In this document: piece by piece, positions 51,519-60,727 of the stretch
Numbering within the stretch: position 1 is the stretch's first letter
Layout: each line of letters starts with the position of its first letter
DNA from: Companilactobacillus huachuanensis
GTDB taxonomy: Bacteria > Bacillota > Bacilli > Lactobacillales > Lactobacillaceae
Reading direction: 5' to 3'
Assembly (NCBI RefSeq): GCF_005404815.1
Contig: NZ_BJDF01000009.1
Span: forward strand, 1 to 64,000
DNA: 64,000 nt
Translations under genes and position numbers: made by a program
The notes under the pieces: generated by a model
Databases searched by the model: none
What the model saw: the letters and a program-made list of their open reading frames with translations, nothing else
What the model was told of the DNA's origin: nothing

Positions 51519-51599
51519 TGAATGTAAAAATATTCAATTGTTTTTATATCCAACCTATTTTAAATTGAAAAAATAATTGAAGTGAATATTTGTAATTAA
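51519..51599. repeat. Right member of the 80-bp direct repeat
   Basis: TGAATGTAAAAATATT to AGTGAATATTTGTAATTAA, an imperfect copy of 51112-51193. Confidence 0.75.
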
Positions 51600-51662
51600 T
51601 TATCAATTAGCACTATACGTATTATTGAACGATGCCGCATATGTTAATTAATGTATTCATAA

Positions 51663-51850
51663 AATAAGTCGGAAGGACTGAGAACATTTACACGCTGTGG
51701 ATGTGGCGTTATGGCTTTAGCCATTACACCACCGGGCGAGTTTGGAGACTTACCGGGTTTTGGTAAGGCTTCAAACCGAGATTCGAGACCGTATCTCAGG
51801 CTCGAATCGGTCCGCATAGTGAGTAAATGTTCTCAGTCCTGGAGACGGCA
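51663..51850 (-). repeat. CLR-C copy
   Basis: Outer arms GGACTGAGAACATTTAC and GTAAATGTTCTCAGTCC, with compensated changes against the common GGGCTGAGAATATT. H3 GTTATGGC/GCCATTAC, H2 CTTACC/GGTAAG, H1 GATTCGAG/CTCGAATC. Confidence 0.9.
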
Positions 51851-52050
51851 CGACTCTTGATATTTACAACATTGCCTATAGATATATAATACCAGAAATG
51901 ATTGAAAAGAGAATCAGTGGAAAATACTTATTTCACAATCTTAATTATACAGCCGTGAATAGCGTGCCATTCGGGAACCAATCAAAATTCTTTTATTGTG
52001 AAATCTTTGTGGTACGTTATAGGTATATATGATGTTAGGAGACGACAATT

Positions 52051-53775
52051 ATGGCTGTTCGTGCATCCGATGAAATGATTAATGTTTTAACAAAGTGGGG
52101 CGTAGATAATATTTACGGCTTACCTGGGGATTCAGTTGATACTACGATTGATGCTTTATATCGAGTTCAAGATAAAATTACTTTTACCCATGTTCTACAT
52201 GAAGAGGTGGCTGCATTATCTGCGGCTGCTCACGCTAAATTAACTGGTAAACTAGGTGTTTGTCTTTCAATTGGCGGACCAGGGGCAATTCATTTGTTGA
52301 ATGGGCTTTACGATGCCAAAATGGATCACGTTCCAGTTCTGGCTATCGTGGGACAAGTTCAATCTAAACTATTAAATACCGATTTTTTTCAAGAAGTCGA
52401 TACTCACGTATTATTTGATGATGTGGCTGTTTACAACAAAATCATTATGGATCCGCAATCATTGCCTAGAATTATGGACGAGGCAATTCGTACTGCTATT
52501 TCTAAAAAAGGTGTGGCCGTTCTAACAATTCCAGATGATATTCCTGATCACATGATTAAGGATAATTTTACGCCCAATGTTGATAATTTTGAGATGAAAA
52601 ATTACAAGATTGATGATAATCAGATAAAAAAGGCCTTAGAAATGATCCAAAACCACTCTAATCCAATAGTTTTGGCTGGTGTTGGGATTAAAGATGCTAA
52701 ATCAGAAATGAAGGCTTTTATTGAAAAATATAAATTACCTATTATCTTGACGATGCCTGCCAAAGGATTGGTCGATGATGATCACCCTTATAATCTGGGG
52801 CAATTAGGCAAACTGGGAACCAAACCAGCCTTTGAAATGATGCAAAAGGCCGATTTAGTGATCATGGTCGGTACGGATTATCCGTATACGACATATTTAA
52901 ATAAGAAAGTTGATGCAATTCAAATTGATGTTAATGCCGATCGATTAGGCAAACGTCGTCACGTTAATATTGCGATTCAAGCCGATGCTAAAGAAACTTT
53001 GACACGTTTTAATGAATTGGGAGTCGCGGTTGAAAGCCGTCCTTATTTGGATGAAGCTGTTAAAAGGATTGGTCAATGGCGGATGTGGATGAAAGATGTT
53101 TATTCTAAAAAGCATCAAGGAGTTTTGCCATCATTGATGTTCCACAATATTAGTAAGAGTGCTCCTAGCGATACTATTTGGTCAATTGATGTGGGAACCT
53201 CCACTGCCTTTGGAGCTCGTTTTTTAACCGCCAAATCCAGTCAAATGTATACTATTTCGGCATGGCTTGGAACTATGGGCTGTGCACTTCCGGGAGCCAT
53301 TGCGGCTAAAAAAGATTTTCCAGATCGTCCGGTCTATGCAATCGCAGGTGATGGTGCTACAGCCATGGTTATGCAGGATTTTGCGACTGCGGTCAGATAT
53401 AATTTGCCGATTTTGTATATTGTTTTAAATAATAAGTTGTTGGCATTCATTGAATATGAGCAACAGTCAGCCGGTCAACAGAACTATGGAATAAGTTTGC
53501 CGGAAATTGATTTTGCCAAAGTTGCTGAAGCTTGCGGTGGAATCGGTGAACGAATTACGACTGATCAAGAATTTTCAGATGCAATCAAGAAATACCGTCA
53601 CCCCGAAAAACCAGTTTTGCTTGATGTGGCTGTAACTGATGAAGCTCCATTGCCAGGAAAAATTATGATGGATGAAGCTCATGGTTATGCCAAGTTTGGA
53701 TTTGACCATATACTTGATAAAGGTACGATGCCAAAACTGCCACCTATGAAAGAGATTTTACGGTCATTTTTGTAG
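52051..53775 (+). CDS. Pyruvate oxidase (ThDP/FAD dependent)
   Basis: A 574-residue enzyme of the acetohydroxyacid synthase/pyruvate oxidase family. The ThDP-activating Glu is in VLHEEVAALSAAAHAKLTG (Glu51 or 52), FAD-region VIMVGTDYPYTTYLNK follows, and the ThDP-Mg motif is GDGATAMVMQDFATAVRYNLPILYIVLNN. Overall order resembles the SpxB/Pox enzymes that convert pyruvate, phosphate and oxygen to acetyl phosphate, CO2 and H2O2. The ribosome site is AGGAGACG. A candidate promoter (TTGTGA, 16-base spacer, TATAGG) lies about 50 bases upstream. Monocistronic. Confidence 0.88.
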   Translation: MAVRASDEMINVLTKWGVDNIYGLPGDSVDTTIDALYRVQDKITFTHVLHEEVAALSAAAHAKLTGKLGVCLSIGGPGAIHLLNGLYDAKMDHVPVLAIVGQVQSKLLNTDFFQEVDTHVLFDDVAVYNKIIMDPQSLPRIMDEAIRTAISKKGVAVLTIPDDIPDHMIKDNFTPNVDNFEMKNYKIDDNQIKKALEMIQNHSNPIVLAGVGIKDAKSEMKAFIEKYKLPIILTMPAKGLVDDDHPYNLGQLGKLGTKPAFEMMQKADLVIMVGTDYPYTTYLNKKVDAIQIDVNADRLGKRRHVNIAIQADAKETLTRFNELGVAVESRPYLDEAVKRIGQWRMWMKDVYSKKHQGVLPSLMFHNISKSAPSDTIWSIDVGTSTAFGARFLTAKSSQMYTISAWLGTMGCALPGAIAAKKDFPDRPVYAIAGDGATAMVMQDFATAVRYNLPILYIVLNNKLLAFIEYEQQSAGQQNYGISLPEIDFAKVAEACGGIGERITTDQEFSDAIKKYRHPEKPVLLDVAVTDEAPLPGKIMMDEAHGYAKFGFDHILDKGTMPKLPPMKEILRSFL

Positions 53776-53797
53776 AAATTAAATTGATAGACAAGAT

Positions 53798-53843
53798 AAA
53801 TAAAGAGCCACAATCCGATTTTGAGATTGTGACTCTTTATTTG
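53798..53843. terminator. Strong bidirectional terminator
   Basis: AAATAAAGAGCCACAATC and GATTGTGACTCTTTATTT pair almost perfectly around CGATTTTGA. It separates the pyruvate oxidase gene from the convergent LRR gene. Confidence 0.88.
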
Positions 53844-53869
53844 GGTTAGATAATATAAGGGGGGTATTG

Positions 53870-55963
53870 TCATTCAGTTGTTACATCGTTGGCACTAACA
53901 AATTCGTTAGTGGCTACACGATAATATTTATCTTGGATATCATTGGTCTGTTTTATGTCGTCAGTGTTTCCAAGGTACGCTATATAATCACTGTACCAAT
54001 TAGAATCATTATTTAAAGTACGGTCGGTAACATTAGTGCCTTCAGCCTTAAACAAGGGAGCAAAGCCTTGTGAGTTATTATTAACGCTAACGTTAGTTGA
54101 ATTGGCAACATAGCGATAGACATCACTAGCTTTAACCCATTCATTAGTTGCAACTCTCAAATAATTTATTTTATCAACGGTGACCATTCTGTCACTGTAC
54201 CAACCACTGTCAGGAGATAATTCACGATTGGTGACTTGGGTGATGGCACTAGTATTACGATCAAAAGACCATAGTTGAACAGCAGGTTTATCTGCGAAAG
54301 TGGCTACTGTTTGGATTAGGGATGTGATAGGAAGATAGTCATGACTTGAGCCTGAGTTAGAACTAGGTAAACTTCCGGTATAATACATATTTAATGTAAA
54401 TGTTTTATCAATACTATTAGTAAATGTTTTTCTAAATATTATAGCAAGGTTCTCAAGGTTTATTGGCCAATCTTTATATTTGGGGAAACTCTCGCTGATC
54501 ATTTGTTTTAAAACATCGATTGAAGCGGACATATCTGGGTTGCTAGTGGTTAGGTTACTTTTTTCAGAATCAAGTTTCCAAGCAGATGGAATATCAGTAT
54601 TTTGAACCTTGTCCAAATCAGATTGTAGCATATCTTTAGAAAGTATGGCGAGTGAATAAACTGGTGAACTTGAATAAAGTTTACCGTTTAAGTAATCATT
54701 TTCATTAAGATATGTGTACATATAATAATGAAGTCCGCCCATAACAAATGTTTCCGTTTCACCTGGCTTAGCCTTGTAGTCAGTTAATAAATGTGTTGAA
54801 TCAAATTTAAGAGTACCTTCTTTATTGATCCAATATGATGCCATCATTCCGTCAGTTGGTCCTTCTTGAGGAACATAAAAATATGGATATCCAGGTGTTG
54901 CTTTTGAAAAGTCGGCATTTGGACCAAGTTCAATTTCTGATGTTTCTGCAATATCAAATATTTGTTTCATATTATCGGCCGTTACATTGCTTGTATCAAA
55001 ACTAGCGAGGTGCAGTTCCTTAAGATTAATTAAGTCATTAAACATGTAGGACATGTTTGTTACTTTCGAAGTGTCAAAATTGTTTAAGTTCAAGGATGAA
55101 ATGTGTGGGGAGGCATCAAACATGTAACTCATATCTGTTACGTTTGAAGTATCAAAATTAGATACATCAATACTTGTTAGACCTGTTAAAATAGAAAGCA
55201 TATGTGACATATTCGTAACTTTTGAAGTATTAAGGTTGGATAAATTCATTGATTTCATTCCCGACCAATTTGTATTATTAACGTTTCCAGCAAACAAATA
55301 GCTTGAATCCACTGGTGCGTATACTGAATTAGGACTGGCTAGACTAGTATCAATGGCCGTAATATTAAGATACGTATCACCAATTTTCTTTGTTGTTGAG
55401 CTATCCAAAGTTCCGTCAGTAAAATAAAGTGTCCCCTTATCAGTAATGAAATATGGTGAAGTTCCATCTACTCCCTGATGAACAACGGTCCCATCCATGC
55501 CAGAAGGTGGAGTGACACTATTGGTAGAATCGACAGGGTCTGCTACTTGCGTATTTTGGTCTAGCACTTGTTGATCCTGGGTTTGTGGCTGTTGAGTCTG
55601 ATTTGGTACTTGCTGAGGTTGTGTTGGCGTTATCTCTTTTTCAGCTGGTTCCAAGTTTAAATTGGTTTTTGCAGCAACCGGAGTTTCAGGCTGTGTTGGT
55701 GTAGGTTGATTGCTGGTTGGTGCACTTGGAGTTGTCTCTGCAACTGGAGTTTGAGTTGTTTCAGTTGGTTGTGAATTAATATTATCATTTTGAACAATAG
55801 GTTGTTGAGTCGAAGCAACATCAGCCTTAACCGTTGTTGGACTCATGAAAAGTATTCCCCCAATAATCGATAAACTAGCAATAACAATCCAATTTTTACC
55901 GGACTTGACTAGCTTTTTCTTTAATATATTATTTGGATTTCTCTTAAGCTGTTGAAATCTCAT
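53870..55963 (-). CDS. Secreted LRR (BspA-type) surface protein
   Basis: A 697-residue protein. The N-terminus KKKLVKSGKNWIVIASLSIIGG is a KxYKxGKxW-like signal peptide cleaved near VKADVAS. A Pro/Thr/Gln-rich linker runs from about residue 50 to 150. Three to four BspA/DUF285 repeats follow (LSNLNTSKVTNMSHML, VSNFDTSNVTDMSYMF, LNNFDTSKVTNMSYMF; residues about 235-340). Two SLAP-like wall modules end the protein (YLRVATNEWVKASDVYRYV and KYYRVATNEFVSANDV). No LPXTG. It is likely held to the wall noncovalently and may mediate adhesion. GAGGGG sets the start at 55963. The gene at 5172 is a headless relative. Confidence 0.85.
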   Translation of the reverse strand: MRFQQLKRNPNNILKKKLVKSGKNWIVIASLSIIGGILFMSPTTVKADVASTQQPIVQNDNINSQPTETTQTPVAETTPSAPTSNQPTPTQPETPVAAKTNLNLEPAEKEITPTQPQQVPNQTQQPQTQDQQVLDQNTQVADPVDSTNSVTPPSGMDGTVVHQGVDGTSPYFITDKGTLYFTDGTLDSSTTKKIGDTYLNITAIDTSLASPNSVYAPVDSSYLFAGNVNNTNWSGMKSMNLSNLNTSKVTNMSHMLSILTGLTSIDVSNFDTSNVTDMSYMFDASPHISSLNLNNFDTSKVTNMSYMFNDLINLKELHLASFDTSNVTADNMKQIFDIAETSEIELGPNADFSKATPGYPYFYVPQEGPTDGMMASYWINKEGTLKFDSTHLLTDYKAKPGETETFVMGGLHYYMYTYLNENDYLNGKLYSSSPVYSLAILSKDMLQSDLDKVQNTDIPSAWKLDSEKSNLTTSNPDMSASIDVLKQMISESFPKYKDWPINLENLAIIFRKTFTNSIDKTFTLNMYYTGSLPSSNSGSSHDYLPITSLIQTVATFADKPAVQLWSFDRNTSAITQVTNRELSPDSGWYSDRMVTVDKINYLRVATNEWVKASDVYRYVANSTNVSVNNNSQGFAPLFKAEGTNVTDRTLNNDSNWYSDYIAYLGNTDDIKQTNDIQDKYYRVATNEFVSANDVTTE

Positions 55964-56059
55964 GATTAATGCCCCTCTTAATATCATTTATAGAAAAATC
56001 ATTACAATTTGAATTATAGGATTTATATATATATTTACAATATAATGGTATAAAAATAT

Positions 56060-56305
56060 AATTAAAGGCTGAAATTTTGGGTAAGTATGCCGTTTCCAGA
56101 GCTGAGAGTATTCAATTGCTGCACGGAATGGCTCGAACCTGGGAAGCGGTCTCGGACCTCGCAAATGAATACTCTCATCTCTTCCAACTAATTTATTTTT
56201 TAATAGCAGGAACAATAAAACGAAGATGTATGATTATTTAAATAAATTAGCTCTAGGATTGTAACAGTAATGGATATATTAATTTTTCACCTATCAACCT
56301 TCAGC
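56060..56305 (+). repeat. CLR-A with internal deletion
   Basis: Left end AAAGGCTGAAATTTTGGGTAAG, H1 start present, then it jumps from GGTCTCGGACCTCG to GCAAATGAATACTCTCATCTC. H2 and H3 are deleted while outer arms and right end CACCTATCAACCTTCAG remain. Confidence 0.85.
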
Positions 56306-56352
56306 TAGAATTTTAAATAGTCTGGATATATATAAGCAATTGAATATTCCTG

Positions 56353-56562
56353 CATTCAATTAATAACGATTAATTAGTCGGAAGAGCTGGGAAATATTTG
56401 TGTGCCGTGGAAGTGTTGTTATGGCTTTAGCCATTACAACACCGGGCGTGTTTGGAGACTTGACGCACTATGTCAAGGCTTCAAACCGAGGTTCGAGACG
56501 CCTCCCAGGCTCGAGCCGTTCCGCACAGCAAGTGAATATTTCCCAGCTCTGTAGACGGGATA
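56353..56562 (-). repeat. CLR-C copy, inverted twin of the one at 50908
   Basis: The left flank CAATTAATAACGATTAATTA is the exact complement of the flank at 51093-51112. Outer arms GAGCTGGGAAATATT and AATATTTCCCAGCTC, H3 GTTGTTATGGC/GCCATTACAAC, H2 CTTGACG/TGTCAAG, H1 GGTTCGAG/CTCGAGCC. Confidence 0.88.
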
Positions 56563-56600
56563 TTTACAATATAATAATGGTATAAAAATATTACTAAATT

Positions 56601-56634
56601 AAAAAAGAACATCTCATTTGAGGTGTTCTTTTTG
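56601..56634. terminator. Bidirectional terminator
   Basis: AAAAAGAACATCTC and GAGGTGTTCTTTTT pair around ATTT. It serves the small minus-strand gene that ends at 56681. Confidence 0.8.
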
Positions 56635-56680
56635 ATTGACTATGTGTGACCTTATATTCAAATTATTATGATATCTAATA

Positions 56681-56884
56681 TCACAATGGACTAAATTCCT
56701 GAATTACATACTCACTGGGAAGTGACTTATCATTATCTAAATATTTTTGATAGCGAGTTTTCTGAACAATCTCGTTATAAGCATCTTGAAGTTCTGCCAT
56801 AGTATATTTTTGTTCCAATAAACTAGCAGGAGTTCTGTAAAAATCCGACATGTATTCTAACAATTTTTTGTCATCATTAATCAT
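56681..56884 (-). CDS. Unknown 67-residue protein
   Basis: A small soluble protein beginning MINDDKKLLEYMSDFYRTPA, with a probable helix AELQDAYNEIVQKTRYQKYL. GGAGG lies nine bases upstream of the ATG and a terminator follows the stop, so it is a convincing small gene. No family recognised. It is divergent from the isoleucine epimerase gene. Confidence 0.65.
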   Translation of the reverse strand: MINDDKKLLEYMSDFYRTPASLLEQKYTMAELQDAYNEIVQKTRYQKYLDNDKSLPSEYVIQEFSPL

Positions 56885-57112
56885 TGTTAAATACCTCCGA
56901 CAACATAATAGTTCCTGAGTTAATTATTAGCAACTGCTCATAAATTAAAAAGTTTTTAATTTATCTTTAACCCAAATATACAGTCATAGCGGTGTACTAC
57001 ACGTGTTTCCTTTGATTATGTAGGATTTAACTTTCATAAAATTCTTGCAACTAAATTAAAAAACCATTAAAATATCAATATTTCAACAATAAAAAAATTA
57101 GGAGGTGTCTTT

Positions 57113-58477
57113 ATGACAACGCAAAATGTAGATCATGACCACGAGGTGGATCACCGTTTGATTCAAAACGAAAATAAGTATTACGCTCAAGCATCTCGTA
57201 TTAACTATTATGATTTGGTCATAGAATCAGCCCACGATGCAACTTTGATCGATGCTGATGGAAACGAGTATATTGACTTGTTGGCAAGCGCGTCTGCTAT
57301 CAACGTTGGTCATACTAATGAAAAAGTAGTTAGAGCAATTCAAGAGCAGGCCGAAAAACTGATTCATTACACACCTGCCTATTTTCATCACCGTCCTGGA
57401 CAAAAATTGGCTGAACGTTTGGTTAAGCTAGTTCCCGGTTCTGAGAAGAAAGTTGTTTTCTCAAATTCTGGATCTGAGGCTAACGATGCAATTATTAAAT
57501 TCTCCAGAGCCTATACCGGTCGTCAATACATTGTTTCATACATGGATGCGTATCATGGCTCAACTTTTGGCTCCATGGCTTTGTCCGGTGTCAGTTTGAA
57601 TATGACTCGCAAGATGGGTCCATTGATGCCTGGTGTCATTCATGTGCCATACCCGGATTTGTATCGCCGTTATTCTAATGAAACTGAGCATGACGTATCG
57701 TTACGGTACTTTAAGGCCTTCAAGGAACCGTTTGAAAGTTTTTTACCACCAGATGAAGTTGCCTGTGTATTGATTGAACCGATTCAAGGTGATGGGGGTA
57801 TTCGTAAAGCTCCGGACGAATATATGAAATTAGTTTATGACTACTGCCATGAACATGGAATTCTCTTTGCTGTTGATGAAGTTAATCAAGGCATGGGACG
57901 TACTGGTAAAATGTGGAGTTACCAACAATTCGATGGCATCGAACCCGACTTGATGTCAGTGGGAAAGTCGCTTGCTTCCGGAATGCCTCTGTCAGCTACA
58001 ATCGGTAGAAAAGAAATTATGGAAAGCCTTGATTCACCAGCACACGTCTTTACTACTGCTGGAAACCCCGTTTGTTGTGCCGCTTCCTTAGCAACTTTGG
58101 ACGTTTTGGAAGAAGAAGATTTACTGGAGAAGTCGACTGTAGGCGGTTTTCACGCTGAAGCACGTTTTAAAGAGATGCAAAAGCATTACCAAGAAATTGG
58201 GGATGTGAGAATGTATGGTCTCGATGGTGGAATTGAATTAGTTAAGGATCGTGAGTCCAAAGAACCAAATCCCGATTTTGCTAACAAAGTGATTTATTAT
58301 GCTTTTCAACATGGTGTTGTTATGATTACATTAAAAGGCAATATTCTTAGATTTCAACCGCCACTAGTAATCAGCCCTGAAGAATTGGACAAAGCGTTGG
58401 ATGTTTTGGATGACGCTTTTGCCGCGGCAGAAAATAATCAAGTAATTATTCCAAATAACGAAAAAATAGGTTGGTAA
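57113..58477 (+). CDS. Isoleucine 2-epimerase (class III aminotransferase fold)
   Basis: A 454-residue PLP enzyme. By memory it closely follows the Lactobacillus buchneri/otakiensis isoleucine 2-epimerase: INYYDLVIESAHDATLIDADG, LLASASAINVGHTNEKVV, SYMDAYHGSTFGSMALSG, CVLIEPIQGDGGI, AVDEVNQGMGRTGK and the PLP Lys285 in SVGKSLASGMPLSA. It ends IPNNEKIGW, as in that enzyme. It should interconvert L-isoleucine and D-allo-isoleucine, and may racemise other branched amino acids. The permease gene follows 19 bases later. A generic omega-aminotransferase is the alternative. Confidence 0.85.
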   Translation: MTTQNVDHDHEVDHRLIQNENKYYAQASRINYYDLVIESAHDATLIDADGNEYIDLLASASAINVGHTNEKVVRAIQEQAEKLIHYTPAYFHHRPGQKLAERLVKLVPGSEKKVVFSNSGSEANDAIIKFSRAYTGRQYIVSYMDAYHGSTFGSMALSGVSLNMTRKMGPLMPGVIHVPYPDLYRRYSNETEHDVSLRYFKAFKEPFESFLPPDEVACVLIEPIQGDGGIRKAPDEYMKLVYDYCHEHGILFAVDEVNQGMGRTGKMWSYQQFDGIEPDLMSVGKSLASGMPLSATIGRKEIMESLDSPAHVFTTAGNPVCCAASLATLDVLEEEDLLEKSTVGGFHAEARFKEMQKHYQEIGDVRMYGLDGGIELVKDRESKEPNPDFANKVIYYAFQHGVVMITLKGNILRFQPPLVISPEELDKALDVLDDAFAAAENNQVIIPNNEKIGW

Positions 58478-58496
58478 ATAAGGGAGAGAATTTTTT

Positions 58497-59954
58497 ATGA
58501 GTGATTTTTTTAAACGTTTGACCTTAAAAGAAGATCCGAGTATATACGAGGATAAAGATTCACATTTAGTTCGAGTTTTAACAGTTAAGGATTTTTTGGC
58601 TTTAGGTGTTGGGACAATTGTTTCGACGTCAATCTTTACACTGCCCGGAGTCGTTGCCGCTGAGCATACTGGTCCGTCAGTAGTGTTCTCATTTATCGTT
58701 GCCGCAATTGTTGCTGGTTTGGTTGCCTTTGCCTATGCAGAAATGGCCGCTGCAATGCCATTCGCAGGTTCAGCGTATTCTTGGATCAACGTAATGTTTG
58801 GTGAATTCTTCGGTTGGGTTGCTGGTTGGGCCTTACTAGCAGAGTACTTCATCGCATTAGCCTTCGTTGGCTCCGGATTATCTGCCAATTTCAGAGGATT
58901 GTTGGAGCCTTTGGGAGTTCATTTCCCGAATGCCATTGCTAATACCTTTGGAAGTAATGGTGGTGTCGTCGATCTGGTCGCCGTGGTCGTAATTGCAGCT
59001 GTAGCGTGGCTGATTTCCCATGGTGCCGGTGGTGCTGCCAAAGTTGAAAATGTGCTAGTTGTGCTAAAAGTTTTGGCCGTTTTAACGTTTATTGTCGTTG
59101 GTATGACGGCTATTCACGTGAAAAATTATTTCCCGTTTATTCCTAAATATCGTGTTAATCCTGATGGAACTGCCTTTGGTGGTTGGCAAGGAATTTACGC
59201 TGGTGTTTCAATGATTTTCCTATCATATATTGGATTTGATTCCATTGCTGCTAATTCCGCTGAAGCTAAGGATCCTGGGAAAACAATGCCTCGTGGTATT
59301 CTAGGTTCACTAATGATTGCTGTTGTCTTGTTTGTAGCCGTTGCGCTAGTGCTCGTTGGGATGTTCAAATATTCTTCATACGCTAACAATGCTGAACCAG
59401 TTGGTTGGGCCTTGAGACATGCGGGACATCCAATTATTGCCAGTATCATTCAGGCAATTGCCGTTATCGGGATGTTTACCGCGTTGATAGGAATGATGTT
59501 AGCTGGTTCACGACTAGTTTATTCATTTGGACGAGACGGAATGTTGCCAAGTTGGTTAGGTAAGTTGAACAAAAATAATCTTCCTAATCATGCGTTATTA
59601 GTACTTACTATTGTTGGTATTTTGATTGGAGCCTTTTGTCCATTCGCATTCTTGGCACAATTGATCTCAGCGGGGACGTTGATTGCATTCATGTTTGTTT
59701 CATTGGGAATTTATCCATTGAGAAAACGTGAGGGTAAAGATATCAATATGCCCGATTTCAAAGTTCCATTTTATCCAGTTTTACCTGCGCTTGGATTTAT
59801 CGGTTCACTGATTATTTTCTGGGGACTTGATATTCAAGCTAAGACATACGCCGGTATCTGGTTTGCCATTGGTTTGATTGTGTACTTTGCTTATGGGATG
59901 CATCATTCCACATTAGGTAAGAAAGCTGATGCTGAAAAAAAGAATAATAAATAA
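58497..59954 (+). CDS. APC family amino acid permease
   Basis: A 485-residue transporter with 12 or more helices. FLALGVGTIVSTSIFTLPGVVAAEHTGPSVVFSF is the conserved first helix region with the substrate-binding glycine-rich break, and GFDSIAANSAEAKDPGKTMPRG is the conserved loop after helix 6. It belongs to the cationic/YfnA-like APC group. Placed in an operon with isoleucine 2-epimerase, it probably moves a branched-chain or D-amino acid. Confidence 0.87.
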   Translation: MSDFFKRLTLKEDPSIYEDKDSHLVRVLTVKDFLALGVGTIVSTSIFTLPGVVAAEHTGPSVVFSFIVAAIVAGLVAFAYAEMAAAMPFAGSAYSWINVMFGEFFGWVAGWALLAEYFIALAFVGSGLSANFRGLLEPLGVHFPNAIANTFGSNGGVVDLVAVVVIAAVAWLISHGAGGAAKVENVLVVLKVLAVLTFIVVGMTAIHVKNYFPFIPKYRVNPDGTAFGGWQGIYAGVSMIFLSYIGFDSIAANSAEAKDPGKTMPRGILGSLMIAVVLFVAVALVLVGMFKYSSYANNAEPVGWALRHAGHPIIASIIQAIAVIGMFTALIGMMLAGSRLVYSFGRDGMLPSWLGKLNKNNLPNHALLVLTIVGILIGAFCPFAFLAQLISAGTLIAFMFVSLGIYPLRKREGKDINMPDFKVPFYPVLPALGFIGSLIIFWGLDIQAKTYAGIWFAIGLIVYFAYGMHHSTLGKKADAEKKNNK

Positions 59955-59984
59955 AGCAGCACTCTTCGGAGGCTGCTTTTTTGG
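59952..59984 (+). terminator. Terminator of the epimerase-permease operon
   Basis: AAGCAGC and GCTGCTT with inner CTC/GAG around TTCG, followed by six T. Confidence 0.85.
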
Positions 59985-59993
59985 TTTGGTTTT

Positions 59994-60312
59994 CTAAAGG
60001 TTGAAAGTTTGATGTATTATGCCGTTTCCAGAGCTGAGAGTATTCATTAGCTGCGCGGAACGGCTCGAGCCAAAGAACGGTCTCGAGTCTCGGTTGAAGC
60101 CTCGCAAAACCCGCGAGTCTTCAACGCGTCCGGTGGTGTAATTGCTGAAGCAATTACACCACTTTCGCTGCAAATGAATACTCTCAGCTCTTCCAACTAA
60201 TTTATTTTTTTATGGCGAGAACAATAAAATGAAAACTTCTGCTTATGTAAATAAATTAGCTCTAGGGTTGTAACAACAATGGTTACATTTTTTTCACCTT
60301 TCAACCTTTAGG
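59994..60312 (+). repeat. CLR-A, full length
   Basis: Ends CTAAAGGTTGAAAG and CTTTCAACCTTTAGG. H1 GGCTCGAG/CTCGAGTC, H2 CTCGC/GCGAG, H3 GTGTAATTGC/GCAATTACAC, the last fully paired unlike copies with GCAATAACGCC. Confidence 0.92.
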
Positions 60313-60328
60313 TAAGTAATTTATGAAC

Positions 60329-60456
60329 AAAAAAAGAGCCGAGAGTGCACTCCGGGCTCCATGAATCTGACTGGCTTTCGGCTGTACCTAGGCTAGCTGA
60401 CGATCGAATCGTCATTTCATATTTTCAATACTACTATGCTAATTTTGGACAGTCAA
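60329..60456 (-). ncRNA. Candidate small RNA 1 with promoter
   Basis: Minus-strand TTGACT (60451-60456), 17-base spacer, TAGTAT (60428-60433), then about 93 bases ending in the terminator GAGCCCGGAGTG.../...CTCGGCTC plus T-run (60329-60359). The body starts with hairpin GACGAT/ATCGTC and holds CAGCTAGCCTAGGTAC and GCCGAAAGC. No ORF. The same body recurs in candidate 2. Confidence 0.65.
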
Positions 60457-60535
60457 CTACTGTGTGGAGATCTGTTATTGGAATAAATTAGCCGATGGGT
60501 TGATATGGTAAAGGTAGTTAAGAAATTTTGGGGAC

Positions 60536-60670
60536 AAAAAAAGAGTTGAGAGTGCACTCTCAACTCGGCTATGGGTAAATCTGACTAGCTTTCGGCAGTA
60601 CCTAGGCCAGCTGACGATCGAATCGTCATTTCATGTGTAGAAGAATACTATATTGTCTCTAGATAGTCAA
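60536..60670 (-). ncRNA. Candidate small RNA 2 with promoter (paralogue of 1)
   Basis: TTGACT (60665-60670), 17-base spacer, TATTCT (60642-60647), and a body of about 100 bases. It shares ATGAAATGACGATTCG, CAGCTGGCCTAGGTACTG and CCGAAAGCTAGTCAGATT with candidate 1. The terminator is a perfect 24-base palindrome at 60543-60566 plus seven T; its sequence differs from that of candidate 1. Confidence 0.65.
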
Positions 60671-60727
60671 TTAGTTTGCCCAATAGCCTGCTAATTGCCA
60701 GAATAATATGGGCAGTTTAAATAATGC

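Noticed and set aside
52000-52030. cre site at the pyruvate oxidase promoter
   Set aside because: TGTGAAATCTTTGT lacks the central CG of cre sites.
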